A stretch of DNA of 64,000 nucleotides from an uncultured Oscillospiraceae bacterium (GCA_910589155.1 CAJURY010000004.1:25616-89615); one strand, 5' to 3'; numbered from the stretch's first letter, positions 7,982-16,678 are shown. The notes: a model not told the origin generated them from the sequence alone. Numbers and translations: made by a program.

Positions 7982-8843
7982 AGTTTTAATTTTGGAAGAA
8001 AGAAAAGCCTATCACAACCAACTTATTGAGAAAGGCGTCTTATCCATTTCTGCGGATGGTGTTGCTTCTAATGCAGACGGCAGTAATCAACCGTCAAAAA
8101 TAATTGCTCGCTTGGTTGCAGAAAAACTTGGTGCAAAAGTTGGACAAAAAGTAAAAGGGCAAACAGCGGGTACGCTGTTTGAACAAATTACTATGCAGTT
8201 CATCTCATCCACCTTTCCGAAATTGCAACATCTTCGTCCGGGGGATTGGACAGTATTAAGTCTTGGAAACCAAAGTTCTGTTAAAACTTTTGATTTTGCC
8301 CAATATGAGCATCTTGCGTATCTTTCCCAGTTAGTAGAACAAAATAAGCAGTTATCTACAATGTTAGGAAACGACTATATGGTTGCTCCTGATGTTGTCA
8401 TCTATCGTGATCTATATGAAGATATTGAAATAAATCAAGGGCACCAGTACATAAACGATGATATATGCAAAATGGCAAGTTTGCGTAAAAAGAACGGAGG
8501 AAAACCAATCCTTCATGCATCTGTATCTGCAAAATGGACTATGCGAAGCGATAGAGCGCAGAACAGCAGAACCGAAGCATTGAATCTAATTAGAAATCGC
8601 AAAGGACACTTGCCGCATATCATTGTTGTGACAGGAGAGCCTTTACCTTCGAGACTTGCTTCCCTTGCGTTGGGAACAGGTGATTTGGATTGTGTATATC
8701 ACTTTGCATTATACGAATTGATAGATGCTGTTAAAGAATACAGCCAAAACGGACGGGAAGACATTCTTGAAACATTAGAAAATCTTGTTGAAGGAAATCG
8801 TTTAAAGGATATTTCTGACCTTCCGCTTGATTTAAGTGTATAA
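7974..8843 (+). CDS. Type II restriction endonuclease of the NgoMIV family (predicted GCCGGC)
   Basis: A 289-aa protein that aligns over its whole length with NgoMIV (286 aa) as I remember it. Family active-site positions fall at the same numbers: Glu70, Asp140 (VAPDVV), Lys187 (SVSAKW) and Glu201. The residues used by NgoMIV to read GCCGGC also match: Gln63, Arg191 and Asp193 (RSDR), Arg227 (PSR), and the Asp of SNADGSN at 35 (34 in NgoMIV). NgoMIV is a tetramer that cuts two sites together. The gene overlaps the methylase by 8 bases and ends before a strong terminator. The match rests on memory of the family and should be confirmed by alignment. Confidence 0.93.
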   Translation: MDKVLILEERKAYHNQLIEKGVLSISADGVASNADGSNQPSKIIARLVAEKLGAKVGQKVKGQTAGTLFEQITMQFISSTFPKLQHLRPGDWTVLSLGNQSSVKTFDFAQYEHLAYLSQLVEQNKQLSTMLGNDYMVAPDVVIYRDLYEDIEINQGHQYINDDICKMASLRKKNGGKPILHASVSAKWTMRSDRAQNSRTEALNLIRNRKGHLPHIIVVTGEPLPSRLASLALGTGDLDCVYHFALYELIDAVKEYSQNGREDILETLENLVEGNRLKDISDLPLDLSV

Positions 8844-8938
8844 TTAAGGTGTGGCTACGGTAAGAATTTTAAACAATAGCAGCTATGGGTTTTGGCGTCA
8901 AAATCCGATGCTCGTTAATTTTATTAATTTTTGGACAT

Positions 8939-8977
8939 AAAAATCTTGCATGCCATTGTTTGGTATGCGAGATTTTT
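8939..8977. terminator. Bidirectional terminator after the restriction-modification operon
   Basis: A stem of about 16 bp (AAAAATCTTGCATGCC / GGTATGCGAGATTTTT, with mismatches) with A and T runs on both sides, so it can work in both directions. It marks the right edge of the AT-rich insert. Confidence 0.85.
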
Positions 8978-9015
8978 AGCTTCCCAACGGAGGGCCCCAA
9001 AAAGCGAGGTTTTCT

Positions 9016-9417
9016 ATGGAAATTCGAAACTATGAGGTTTATAAAGAACCGGAAATTCTGAATTTGTACACCAGCGTGGGCTGGACGGCCTACACCTGCG
9101 ACCCGGAGACGCTGAAAATGGGCTTCTCTCATTCTCTTCTGATTCTGGCCGCCTATGAAGGGGAGAAGCTTTTGGGGCTTGTCCGGGTTGTGGGAGACGG
9201 CTTCACGGTTGTTTTGATACAAGACCTGCTGGTGCTGCCGGCCTATCAGCATAAGGGGATCGGCGGCAGGCTGGTGCAGGCTGTTTTAAAGCGGTTTTCC
9301 CATGTGCGACAGATCGAGCTGGCCACGGAAAACACCCCGAAAACCATTGGTTTCTATCGATCCCAGGGATTTTTGGAAATGTCCGAGCTGGGCTGCCTGG
9401 GATTTATGAAGCCGTAG
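9016..9417 (+). CDS. GNAT family N-acetyltransferase
   Basis: A 133-aa acetyl-CoA-dependent acetyltransferase of unknown substrate. The core GNAT fold is visible: beta strand LVRVVGDG, then VVLIQDLLVLPAYQHKGIGG, whose QHKGIG is the acetyl-CoA pyrophosphate loop, then FYRSQGF near the C-terminus. The ribosome site GCGAGG precedes the ATG by six bases. It is a single gene, isolated from the insert by the terminator at 8939. Confidence 0.9.
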   Translation: MEIRNYEVYKEPEILNLYTSVGWTAYTCDPETLKMGFSHSLLILAAYEGEKLLGLVRVVGDGFTVVLIQDLLVLPAYQHKGIGGRLVQAVLKRFSHVRQIELATENTPKTIGFYRSQGFLEMSELGCLGFMKP

Positions 9418-9479
9418 TCGGTGTGAATGCGGACGCGCAATCAATCGTATGCCCATCACGTTCAGAAAAGAGGTAACTT

Positions 9480-10817
9480 ATGCTGCCACAGGAATTCTTA
9501 GACCGCCTTCGCGGGCAATTGGGCGAGGCCTTCGACGCTTTTTTGCAGTCCTATGAAAAGCCAAGAGCCGTGGGTTTGCGGATCAACCCCTTAAAAGGAA
9601 AAGCGCCTCCCCTCCCCTTTTCCCTGGAGCCTGTGCCCTGGGAGCCAAACGGCTTTTACTACCAACCCGGAGAAAGACCCGGCCTGCATCCCTGGCACGA
9701 GGCGGGGGTTTACTATCTGCAAGAACCCAGCGCCATGGCGCCCGCGCCGCTTTTGGAGGCGCAGCCCGGGGAAATCGTACTGGATTTGTGCGCCGCGCCG
9801 GGGGGGAAAAGCACCCAGCTCGCCGCCGCCATGGATGGACGCGGATTGCTCGTCTGCAACGAATACAGCCCCAAGCGGGCGAAAATCCTCTCTCAAAACA
9901 TGGAGCGTATGGGCGTCGCCAACGCCCTGGTGCTGAACGAAACCCCCGCCGCCCTGGCCGCCCGTTTTCCGGGATGCTTTGACCGGATTTTGGTGGACGC
10001 GCCCTGCTCCGGGGAAGGGATGTTCCGCAAGGAAGCCGCGGCGCTGGAAGACTGGAGCCGGGAGAATATCCGGCAGTGCGCTCAGCGGCAGCTTGAAATT
10101 CTGCGCTGCGCCAGTACCATGCTGCGCCCCGGCGGACGGTTGGTATATTCCACCTGCACCTTCGCCCCGGAGGAGGACGAGGGTTTGATCAGCGCGTTTT
10201 TAAAGGAATCGCCGGCTTTTTCCCTTTTGAAAATGGACGCGCCGTGGTTTGCACAGGGAAGCAGCCGTCTTGTGGAAAATCCCGCGCCAGAGCTGGAGCG
10301 CTGCCTGCGGCTTTGGCCGCACCTTCTCCGAGGCGAAGGGCATTTCGCCGCCGTTTTACAAAAAAACGACGGTTTCGCAGGAGAAATATCCGCCATGAAA
10401 GGGGAAAAGCTGCCGACGGCCTGGCAAGATTTTGCGTCGGCTTTTGGAATTGCTTTGCCAGAGGGAAAGGCTGTGGCATTTGGGCAAAATTTATTCTGGG
10501 CGCCAAAGGAGCTGCCGGATTTAAAAGGACTGCGGGCGCTGCGTCCCGGTCTTGCCCTGGGGGAACTGCGAAAGGATCGGCTGCTGCCCAGTCACGCCTT
10601 GGCGCTATGGCTGAAAACCGGCGCAAGCTGCGCAAACTTCCCGGCGGAAGGCCCGGAAATCGCCGCCTATCTGCAAGGAGAAACCCTGCCCTGCCCGGAA
10701 AAGGGCTGGACGCTGGTACAGGCCGGCGGCTTCAGCCTGGGCTGGGGAAAATGCTCCGGGGGACAATTGAAAAATCATTATCCCAAGGGGTTGCGCAGAA
10801 ACGCCGCCAGCTTCTAG
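9480..10817 (+). CDS. RsmF/NOL1-type rRNA (cytosine-5) methyltransferase
   Basis: A 445-aa SAM-dependent methylase of the NOL1/NOP2/Sun family. The N-terminal domain carries the family's substrate region (GLRINPLKG). SAM motif I is VLDLCAAPGGKSTQLA (about 100-115). Both catalytic cysteines are present, in VDAPCSGEGMFRK and YSTCTFAPEEDE. The C-terminal 150 residues resemble the extra RNA-binding domain of RsmF-like proteins, which suggests an rRNA rather than tRNA target. AGAGG precedes the ATG. Followed by a terminator at 10834. Confidence 0.93.
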   Translation: MLPQEFLDRLRGQLGEAFDAFLQSYEKPRAVGLRINPLKGKAPPLPFSLEPVPWEPNGFYYQPGERPGLHPWHEAGVYYLQEPSAMAPAPLLEAQPGEIVLDLCAAPGGKSTQLAAAMDGRGLLVCNEYSPKRAKILSQNMERMGVANALVLNETPAALAARFPGCFDRILVDAPCSGEGMFRKEAAALEDWSRENIRQCAQRQLEILRCASTMLRPGGRLVYSTCTFAPEEDEGLISAFLKESPAFSLLKMDAPWFAQGSSRLVENPAPELERCLRLWPHLLRGEGHFAAVLQKNDGFAGEISAMKGEKLPTAWQDFASAFGIALPEGKAVAFGQNLFWAPKELPDLKGLRALRPGLALGELRKDRLLPSHALALWLKTGASCANFPAEGPEIAAYLQGETLPCPEKGWTLVQAGGFSLGWGKCSGGQLKNHYPKGLRRNAASF

Positions 10818-10833
10818 GAAAAAGAACCGTAAA

Positions 10834-10873
10834 AAACAGCACGTTTTCATCCAAGTACGAAAACGTGCTGTTT
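10834..10873. terminator. Intrinsic terminator
   Basis: A 14-15 bp stem around AACAGCACGTTTTC / GAAAACGTGCTGTT, 16 bases after the methylase gene, with A and T runs on the two sides. It may serve both this gene and the - strand gene at 10939. Confidence 0.85.
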
Positions 10874-10938
10874 GCAGTTGTTATAGAATGTAACCGATAT
10901 GGCAAGACTTTTTAGCGGGAAAAGATATTCTTAATGGA

Positions 10939-11154
10939 TTATCCCTTAAACCTGTTGGAAAAATGTTCGCATTCATCATACGCCCGTGTATTTTTCGTGC
11001 GCTTACCCTGGATACAGTGCCCCATTTGCAGCGGCTCAAACCTCTGATCCCGGCTGAAAATATAATGCTGCATAAAGTACTTGCAATTCACGCACAGCGG
11101 CGTTTCTTTTTCCAGATGATGCAGAAAAAGTAATCTTCTTTCTTTCGTTTCCAT
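10939..11154 (-). CDS. Small cysteine-containing protein divergent from an XRE regulator
   Basis: A 71-aa unrecognised protein with four cysteines (CVNC, then GHC and DEC), an arrangement that could bind zinc. The start is ATG 11154, with AGGAGG eight bases upstream. It is driven by a consensus promoter, TTGACA-17-TATAAT, at 11235-11207. It is divergent from an XRE repressor with shared operator-like repeats, so it is probably the regulated partner of that repressor. Function unknown. Confidence 0.75.
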   Translation of the reverse strand: METKERRLLFLHHLEKETPLCVNCKYFMQHYIFSRDQRFEPLQMGHCIQGKRTKNTRAYDECEHFSNRFKG

Positions 11155-11182
11155 TTTTCCATCCTCCTGGGTATAATGTGCA

Positions 11183-11235
11183 TTTCGCACACTATTTCGT
11201 ACCGTTATTATAGTGTACGATAAGCACATTGTCAA
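11183..11235. promoter_or_regulatory. Divergent promoter/operator between the small Cys protein and the XRE repressor
   Basis: On the - strand, TTGACA (11235-11230), 17 bases, TATAAT (11212-11207). Overlapping it are repeated half-sites: ATTTCGCACA (11182), ATTTCGTACC (11194) and, on the opposite strand, TATCGTACAC (11223-11214). They probably bind the adjacent XRE protein and would block the - strand promoter. Confidence 0.6.
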
Positions 11236-11258
11236 GTATAAAAAGGAGAAAATGCGTC

Positions 11259-11480
11259 ATGACGTTTGGAAAAAGACTGAACACAGTAAGAAAAAGCCGG
11301 GGATACACCGCCCAGCAAATGGCGGACGTTTTGGGCGTGGCTTTGCGATCCTACCGATTTTACGAAAGCGATTACCGACAGCCGTCTTACGCCGTTTTGG
11401 TGCGTATCGCGGATACGCTGGACGTTTCCACGGACTATCTTCTTTGCAGGGACGCATTTTTAGCGCGGCACCAAACCTGA
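11259..11480 (+). CDS. XRE-family transcriptional regulator (73 aa)
   Basis: A single helix-turn-helix domain fills almost the whole protein: FGKRLNTVRKSRGYTAQQMA, DVLGVALRSYRFYESD, then VLVRIADTLDVSTDYLL. It is a Cro/CI-like DNA-binding protein. The start is ATG 11259, with AAGGAG nine to ten bases upstream. It is divergent from the small cysteine protein and probably represses that gene and itself. Confidence 0.88.
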   Translation: MTFGKRLNTVRKSRGYTAQQMADVLGVALRSYRFYESDYRQPSYAVLVRIADTLDVSTDYLLCRDAFLARHQT

Positions 11481-11483
11481 CGG

Positions 11484-11890
11484 GGCGGACAGCGTCCGCT
11501 GGCATCGCGTGACCTACGCCGCTGCTGATTTGACACCCCCTTGGGGGTCGCTCGACAGAAGCTGCCCCAAAATACCGCACCCTCTCTGGGCGGACAGCGT
11601 CCGCTGGCATTGCGTTTTGTACGCTGATACTGACTTGCCACCCCCTTGGGGGGCGCTCGACAGAAGCTGCCCCAAAATACCGCACCCTCTCTGGGTGGAC
11701 AGCGTCCGCTGGCATTGCGTTTTGTACGCTGATACTGACTTGTCACCCCCCTGGGGGTCACTCGACAAGAACTGCCCCAAAATACCGCACCCTCTCTGGG
11801 CGGACAGCGTCCGCTGGCATCGCGTGACCTACGCCGCTGCTGCTTTGACACCTCCTTGGGGGTCGCTCGACAGAAGCTGCCCCGGTATGC
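11484..11890 (+). repeat. Tandem array of four R1 repeats, exact 105-bp period
   Basis: Copies begin at 11484, 11589, 11694 and 11799, each opening GGCGGACAGCGTCCGCTGGC or a one-base variant. Each contains CACCCCC(T)TGGGGG, then a CTCGACAgAAgCTGCC core, and ends in AAAATACCGCACCCTCTCTG. Since 105 is a multiple of three, long false open frames run through on both strands. A REP-like hairpin (TGTAGGGCGCGGACATATCC) follows at 11910. Confidence 0.92.
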
Positions 11891-11988
11891 GTACATTTCC
11901 GCAGAGCATTGTAGGGCGCGGACATATCCGCGCTGGGTACTTGCAAATTTAGGATGCACATCAATTCTTGGTAAAGACCTTTTCAACA

Positions 11989-12310
11989 CCGTAGGGGCGA
12001 ACCTATGTGTGCGCCCGTTGCAGCCCGACAAGTTTCCGGGGCAATTTCGTAAGAACGCTGTCATTGCGGAAAGGCGGAGCCGACGCAGGCTTTCCATACA
12101 AAGCTGTTTCAGATTGCCACACCAGTGAAAGCGAACAACCAAACCGAAGCTCAGCGAAGTGGGTTCGGTTTGGAGAGGAGGGGCAACGAAATTCTGTATG
12201 TTCCGGCGCAAGCGCCGGAACATACGCATTGGAGTTTGCCCCGACGAGGTTCGCAATGACAAATTGGAAACTGCCTTCCGGAGGACGAATACATAGGGCC
12301 GACCCTACGG
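11989..12310 (+). repeat. MITE copy A (322 bp), full length
   Basis: The left end CCGTAGGGGCGAACCTATGT and the inverted right end (ATAGGGCCGACCCTACGG) bracket a core with two strong internal hairpins. One is the AACCGAAGCTC...GGTTCGGTTT stem; the other is GTATGTTCCGGCGC AA GCGCCGGAACATAC. There is no coding capacity. The core is almost identical to copies B (50153-50470, inverted) and C (53675-54005). The region to 12450 holds no other recognisable feature. Confidence 0.85.
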
Positions 12311-12450
12311 CGACGAATGGTATTTTCACAGGCAAATTTGCTTGCATCATGGGGCATTTGGTTGTATAATGAGGAAAAATGGAATTTTTGGGTCTGTACG
12401 ATGAATCGCCCAAACCCAAGGGCTGCGTATACAGGCTTCTGGGAGGAAGT

Positions 12451-13575
12451 ATGGAAAATCTGCAATTTACCGTCCCCTGCCTTTTTGGGCTGGAGGGACT
12501 GGCGGGAGACGAGCTGCGCCGGATGCAAATGGAAAACGTTCAGGTGGAAAACGGCAAGGTCTATTTCACCGGAGACGAACGCGCCATGGCCAAAGCCAAC
12601 GTCTGCCTGCGCACCGGCGAACGGGTGCTTTTGCGCTTGGCCACCTTTGAAGCAAGAAGCTTTGAAGCGCTGTTTCAGGGGGTTTTGCGCACGCCCTTGG
12701 AGCGTTTTATTCCCAAAGATGGGAAATTCCCCGTGAAGGGGCACAGCCTGAACAGCGGACTTCACTCCGTGCCGGACTGCCAGGCCATTGTGAAAAAAGC
12801 CGCTTCCCGGCGTTTAGGAGAGAAATATGGCGTAAGCTGGCTGCCGGAAACCGGCGCGCTGTTTCAGTTGCAATTTTCCATTATGAACGACAAGGTGGAG
12901 CTGTTTCTGGACACCTCCGGAGCCGGGCTGCACAAGCGGGGCTACCGGGCCGTGGGCAACGACGCGCCATTACGGGAAACTTTGGCCGCCGCCATGGTCA
13001 TGCTCACCCGGTACCGGGGCAGAGAATTTTTCTGGGATCCCTTCTGCGGCTCCGGCACCATTCCCATTGAGGCGGCATGGCAGGCTATGAACCGCGTGCC
13101 GGGGCTTTCCCGTCGTTTTGCCGCCGAAAGCTTCCCCTGGATGGAAGAAAAGCTGTGGGAAGATGTGAAAACGGAAGCGAAAGACAAGGAATTTCACGGG
13201 CAGTATCGGATTCTTGCCTCAGACAACGACCCCAAAAGCGTGAGCCTTACCATGGCCAACGCCAGAAAAGCCGGGGTTGGCAAAATCATCGTCTGCAAGG
13301 ACGGGGACGCAACCAAGCTGGATTTACCCGCTCAGGAAGGCATTTTGGTGTGCAATCCCCCCTACGGCGAGCGAATGCTGGAGCAGAAAAGCGCCCAGCA
13401 GCTTTACAACGCCCTGGGGCGGCACCTGCGCTACGCCGACGGATGGAAAAAGTATATTATTACCTCTGAACCGGAATTTGAGCACTATTTCGGCAAAAAA
13501 GCGGACAAAAAGCGCAAGCTTTACAACGGCATGATCAAATGCAACTACTTTATGTACGCTGGAGGCCGCAAATGA
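12451..13575 (+). CDS. THUMP-domain RNA methyltransferase (RlmL/Trm14-like)
   Basis: A 374-aa class I RNA guanine-N2 methylase type protein. An N-terminal ferredoxin-like/THUMP region (about 1-160) precedes a Rossmann methylase with DPFCGSGTIPIEAA (SAM motif) and CNPPYGERM (NPPY active-site motif). The family is widely annotated as 23S rRNA m2G2445 methylase. The start chosen is ATG 12451, with GGGAGG five bases upstream; an in-frame ATG at 12379 with GAGGA is possible but adds 24 residues of unusual sequence. Its stop overlaps the next start as ATGA. Confidence 0.93.
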   Translation: MENLQFTVPCLFGLEGLAGDELRRMQMENVQVENGKVYFTGDERAMAKANVCLRTGERVLLRLATFEARSFEALFQGVLRTPLERFIPKDGKFPVKGHSLNSGLHSVPDCQAIVKKAASRRLGEKYGVSWLPETGALFQLQFSIMNDKVELFLDTSGAGLHKRGYRAVGNDAPLRETLAAAMVMLTRYRGREFFWDPFCGSGTIPIEAAWQAMNRVPGLSRRFAAESFPWMEEKLWEDVKTEAKDKEFHGQYRILASDNDPKSVSLTMANARKAGVGKIIVCKDGDATKLDLPAQEGILVCNPPYGERMLEQKSAQQLYNALGRHLRYADGWKKYIITSEPEFEHYFGKKADKKRKLYNGMIKCNYFMYAGGRK

Positions 13576-14513
13576 AGCATCTGTTTCTGGTGAATCCCGC
13601 CGCCGGCAAGCGCGACGCTACCGCTATGTATCAAGAGGCCGTCGCCGCCGGCTGCAAGGATGTGGATTATGAAATTCGCGTCTCCCAAAAACCCGGCGAC
13701 ATCACCGCCTGGACGAAAGAAGCGGCGTCCACCGGAGCAGAACTTCATATATACGCCTGCGGCGGAGACGGCACCTTAAATGAGGTGGTAAACGGCGCGG
13801 CAGGGTTTCAAAATGTGGCGGTCACCCACTTCCCCGGGGGTTCCGGCAACGATTTTATCAAGATTTTCAGCGACGCAAAGCCCTTTTTTGACCTTGTGCC
13901 CTTGATGAACAACCCGGAAGAAACGGAATTTGACCTGATTTGCTGCAACGGCATATACGGTCTCAACACCTGTTCCATTGGCCTGGACGCGAGAATCGCG
14001 GCGGGGGTCGCCAAATACAAACGCCTGCCCCTGGTTTCCGGCTCCGGGGCATACATCCTTTCTACCTTGCAAAACGTCTTTCAGAAGCTTTCTGAGGATT
14101 ACGAAATCGAACTGGACGGCAAAATTTGCGGCGGCAAAAAGACCATGGTATGCGTCGCCAACGGCCGTTGGTACGGCGGTGGCTTTCATCCCGTGCCGGA
14201 TGCGGATCCGGCGGATGGAAAGCTGGAGGTTTTGTTGGTGGAGCCGGCAAATCTTTTGCAAATTGCAAAGGTCGTGGGGAAATACAAGGCGGGTCTTTAT
14301 CAAAAGCTTCCCCACCTTATCACCCATCGCACCTGCAAAAATCTGGTTCTGCGCAGCGCGCAGCCCGTTGCGGCGCAGTTGGACGGAGAACTGCTCACCA
14401 GGCGGGAAATGCGAATTGGTATCGCCCCATGGAAACTGCGGTTTTTCTATCCCAGAGGGCTTACCTGGCAGCAAAAAGAGAGGATTCCCGCAAAAACAGG
14501 AGGAATGGCGTGA
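13572..14513 (+). CDS. Diacylglycerol kinase-like lipid kinase (DAGK catalytic domain)
   Basis: A 313-aa protein of the DgkB/YegS family, which phosphorylates a lipid head-group hydroxyl at the membrane. Signatures: LVNPAAGK (residues 5-12), the nucleotide loop CGGDGTLNEVVNG (about 64-76), and GGSGNDF. The start codon overlaps the upstream methylase stop by four bases, implying translational coupling. Substrate not assignable from sequence alone. Confidence 0.92.
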   Translation: MKHLFLVNPAAGKRDATAMYQEAVAAGCKDVDYEIRVSQKPGDITAWTKEAASTGAELHIYACGGDGTLNEVVNGAAGFQNVAVTHFPGGSGNDFIKIFSDAKPFFDLVPLMNNPEETEFDLICCNGIYGLNTCSIGLDARIAAGVAKYKRLPLVSGSGAYILSTLQNVFQKLSEDYEIELDGKICGGKKTMVCVANGRWYGGGFHPVPDADPADGKLEVLLVEPANLLQIAKVVGKYKAGLYQKLPHLITHRTCKNLVLRSAQPVAAQLDGELLTRREMRIGIAPWKLRFFYPRGLTWQQKERIPAKTGGMA

Positions 14514-14593
14514 AAACGCCAGCAATTGCGGTAAACTGTGAAAACAGCTAAAGTTTATCCTTATTTTTCGGGTAAAATCTGGAATTTTCACTG

Positions 14594-14656
14594 TTGCAAT
14601 TTTTTGTTAGATGCACTATTATATAAGCGTTAGCACTCAACCAGAATGAGTGCTAA
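14594..14656 (+). promoter_or_regulatory. groESL promoter with CIRCE operator
   Basis: Promoter TTGCAA (14594-14599), 17 bases, TATTAT (14617-14622). It is followed by a perfect CIRCE element, TTAGCACTC-N9-GAGTGCTAA, at 14630-14656. This is the HrcA operator and sits at the predicted transcription start, so heat-shock derepression by HrcA is expected. hrcA is not in the window. Confidence 0.97.
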
Positions 14657-14721
14657 AATCAGACAAATTTCGTAGACCAGCGCGGCTTGCCGCGATTCAA
14701 AAGAATATGGAGGAATAGCAT

Positions 14722-14994
14722 ATGAAACTGAAACCCATGGCAGACCGTGTGCTGCTGAAGCCCACCGAGGCGGAAGAAACCACCGCTTCCGGCATTATTT
14801 TGTCCACCGCTACCAAGGAAAAGCCCGTGATTTCCGAAGTGGTCGCCGTCGGCCCCGGAGATAAGGACACCGAAATGCTGGTAAAGCCCGGCGACCGCGT
14901 GGTTGTGGGCAAGTACACCGGCACCGAAATTAAGCTGGACGGCAAGGACTATACCATCGTAAAGCAGGCCGATATTCTGGCCATCGTGGAATAA
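14722..14994 (+). CDS. groES: Co-chaperonin GroES
   Basis: A 90-aa heptameric lid for GroEL. KPMADRVLLKPTEAEETTAS holds the N-terminal strand and the start of the mobile loop; GDRVVVGKYTGTEIKLDGKD is the usual barrel sequence. GGAGG precedes the ATG. First gene of the CIRCE-controlled operon, 18 bases before groEL. Confidence 0.98.
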   Translation: MKLKPMADRVLLKPTEAEETTASGIILSTATKEKPVISEVVAVGPGDKDTEMLVKPGDRVVVGKYTGTEIKLDGKDYTIVKQADILAIVE

Positions 14995-15012
14995 TTTGGA
15001 GGCAATAAAATT

Positions 15013-16650
15013 ATGGCAAAAATGATTGTTTACGGCGAAGAAGCCAGAAAAAAGCTGCAATCCGGCATTGACCAGCTTGCGGACACCGTGAAGGTAACTT
15101 TGGGACCCAAGGGCCGCAACGTGGTTCTGGGCAAGAAATACGGCGCGCCCCTCATCACCAACGACGGCGTAACCATCGCCAAGGACGTGGAGCTGGAGGA
15201 CGCTTTTGAAAACATGGGCGCGCAGCTCGTCCGGGAAGTCGCCACCAAGACCAACGACATGGCCGGCGACGGCACCACCACGGCCACCCTTCTGGCGCAG
15301 GCCATCATTCGCGAAGGCCTGAAGAACGTCACCGCCGGGGCAAATCCCATGGTCATGCGCAAGGGCATCGAAAAGGCGGTGAGCGCCGCCGTGGAATCCA
15401 TCAAGGCCAACTCCGTTTCCGTGAACGGCTCCGAGGACATCGCAAGAGTCGGCACCGTCTCCTCCGGGGACGAGTCCGTGGGCAAGCTCATTGCCGAGGC
15501 CATGGAAAAGGTCGGCACCGACGGCGTGATCACCATTGAAGAATCCAAAACCGCCGAAACCGGCCTGGACGTGGTGGAAGGCATGGAGTTTGACCGGGGC
15601 TATATCTCCCCCTATATGGTAACGGATACCGACAAAATGGAGGCCGTTTTGGACGATCCCTACATTTTGATTACCGATAAGAAGATTTCCTCTATTCAGG
15701 AAATCCTGCCCGTGCTGGAAAGCGTCGTCAAGACCGGCAAGAAGATGATGATCATTGCCGAGGACGTGGAAGGCGACGCCCTGGCCACTTTGCTTGTGAA
15801 CCGTCTGCGGGGCAACTTCAACTGCGTCTGCGTGAAGGCGCCCGGCTTTGGCGACCGCCGCAAGGAAATGCTTCAGGATATCGCCATCCTCACCGGCGGT
15901 ACCGTGATTTCCAGCGAACTGAACATGGAGCTCACCGAAGCCACCATCGCAGACCTCGGCACCTGCCGTCAGGTGAAGGTCACCAAGGACAACACCACCA
16001 TTGTTGACGGCAACGGCAATCCCGCCGCAATTGCGGATCGCGCCAACGTGGTTCGCGCTTCCATCGCCACCACCACTTCCGACTACGACCGGGAAAAGCT
16101 TCAGGAGCGTCTGGCGAAGCTGGCCGGAGGCGTAGCCGTAATCCGCGTGGGCGCGCAGACCGAAGTCGCCATGAAGGAGCAGAAGCTTCGCGTAGAGGAC
16201 GCGCTGAACGCCACACGCGCCGCTGTGGAAGAAGGTATTGTGGCCGGCGGCGGCACTGCTTACGTCAACGCCATTCCCAGCGTGGAAGCCCTGATTGAGA
16301 CCCTGAACGGCGACGAAAAGACCGGCGCGCAGATTATCGCCAAGGCCTTGCAGGCGCCCATCCGCCAGATTGCGGAAAACGCCGGCGTAGACGGCTCCGT
16401 GGTTTACGAGAAGATTAAAAATTCCGGCAAGGTGGGCTACGGCTACAACGCCTACGCGGAGACCTACTGCGACATGATTCCCACCGGCATCGTGGATCCC
16501 ACCAAGGTGACCCGCTCCGCGCTGGAAAACGCAGCTTCCATCTGCGCCTGCGTGCTGACCACGGAATCTCTGGTGGCTGATAAGCCCGATCCCGCAGCGG
16601 ACGCGGCGGCGGCCGCGGCAGCCCAGGGCGGCATGGGCGGTATGTACTAA
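15013..16650 (+). CDS. groEL: Chaperonin GroEL
   Basis: A 545-aa chaperonin. VTLGPKGRNVVLGKKYGAP, the ATPase motif NDMAGDGTTTATLLAQ and the flexible GGMGGMY tail are all present. Normal length. The ribosome site TTGGAGG lies upstream. If replication starts at 23.4 kb, this abundant gene is transcribed towards the origin. Confidence 0.99.
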   Translation: MAKMIVYGEEARKKLQSGIDQLADTVKVTLGPKGRNVVLGKKYGAPLITNDGVTIAKDVELEDAFENMGAQLVREVATKTNDMAGDGTTTATLLAQAIIREGLKNVTAGANPMVMRKGIEKAVSAAVESIKANSVSVNGSEDIARVGTVSSGDESVGKLIAEAMEKVGTDGVITIEESKTAETGLDVVEGMEFDRGYISPYMVTDTDKMEAVLDDPYILITDKKISSIQEILPVLESVVKTGKKMMIIAEDVEGDALATLLVNRLRGNFNCVCVKAPGFGDRRKEMLQDIAILTGGTVISSELNMELTEATIADLGTCRQVKVTKDNTTIVDGNGNPAAIADRANVVRASIATTTSDYDREKLQERLAKLAGGVAVIRVGAQTEVAMKEQKLRVEDALNATRAAVEEGIVAGGGTAYVNAIPSVEALIETLNGDEKTGAQIIAKALQAPIRQIAENAGVDGSVVYEKIKNSGKVGYGYNAYAETYCDMIPTGIVDPTKVTRSALENAASICACVLTTESLVADKPDPAADAAAAAAAQGGMGGMY

Positions 16651-16678
16651 GCTTGTTCCATTCCCTTTTCTAATACGG

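Noticed and set aside
11484..11890. CRISPR array
   Set aside because: Repeat and 'spacer' are both repeated with 105-bp period, there is no unique spacer and no cas gene.
11435..12262. A 275-aa open frame on the - strand with 35-aa repeats
   Set aside because: It is produced by the 105-bp R1 tandem array (a multiple of three) and runs on into a MITE. No ribosome site and no domain.
11989..12310. An RNA gene (structured ncRNA) in the long MITE copies
   Set aside because: The strong internal hairpins are real, but no promoter is attached, and inverted ends plus variable length fit a mobile repeat better.
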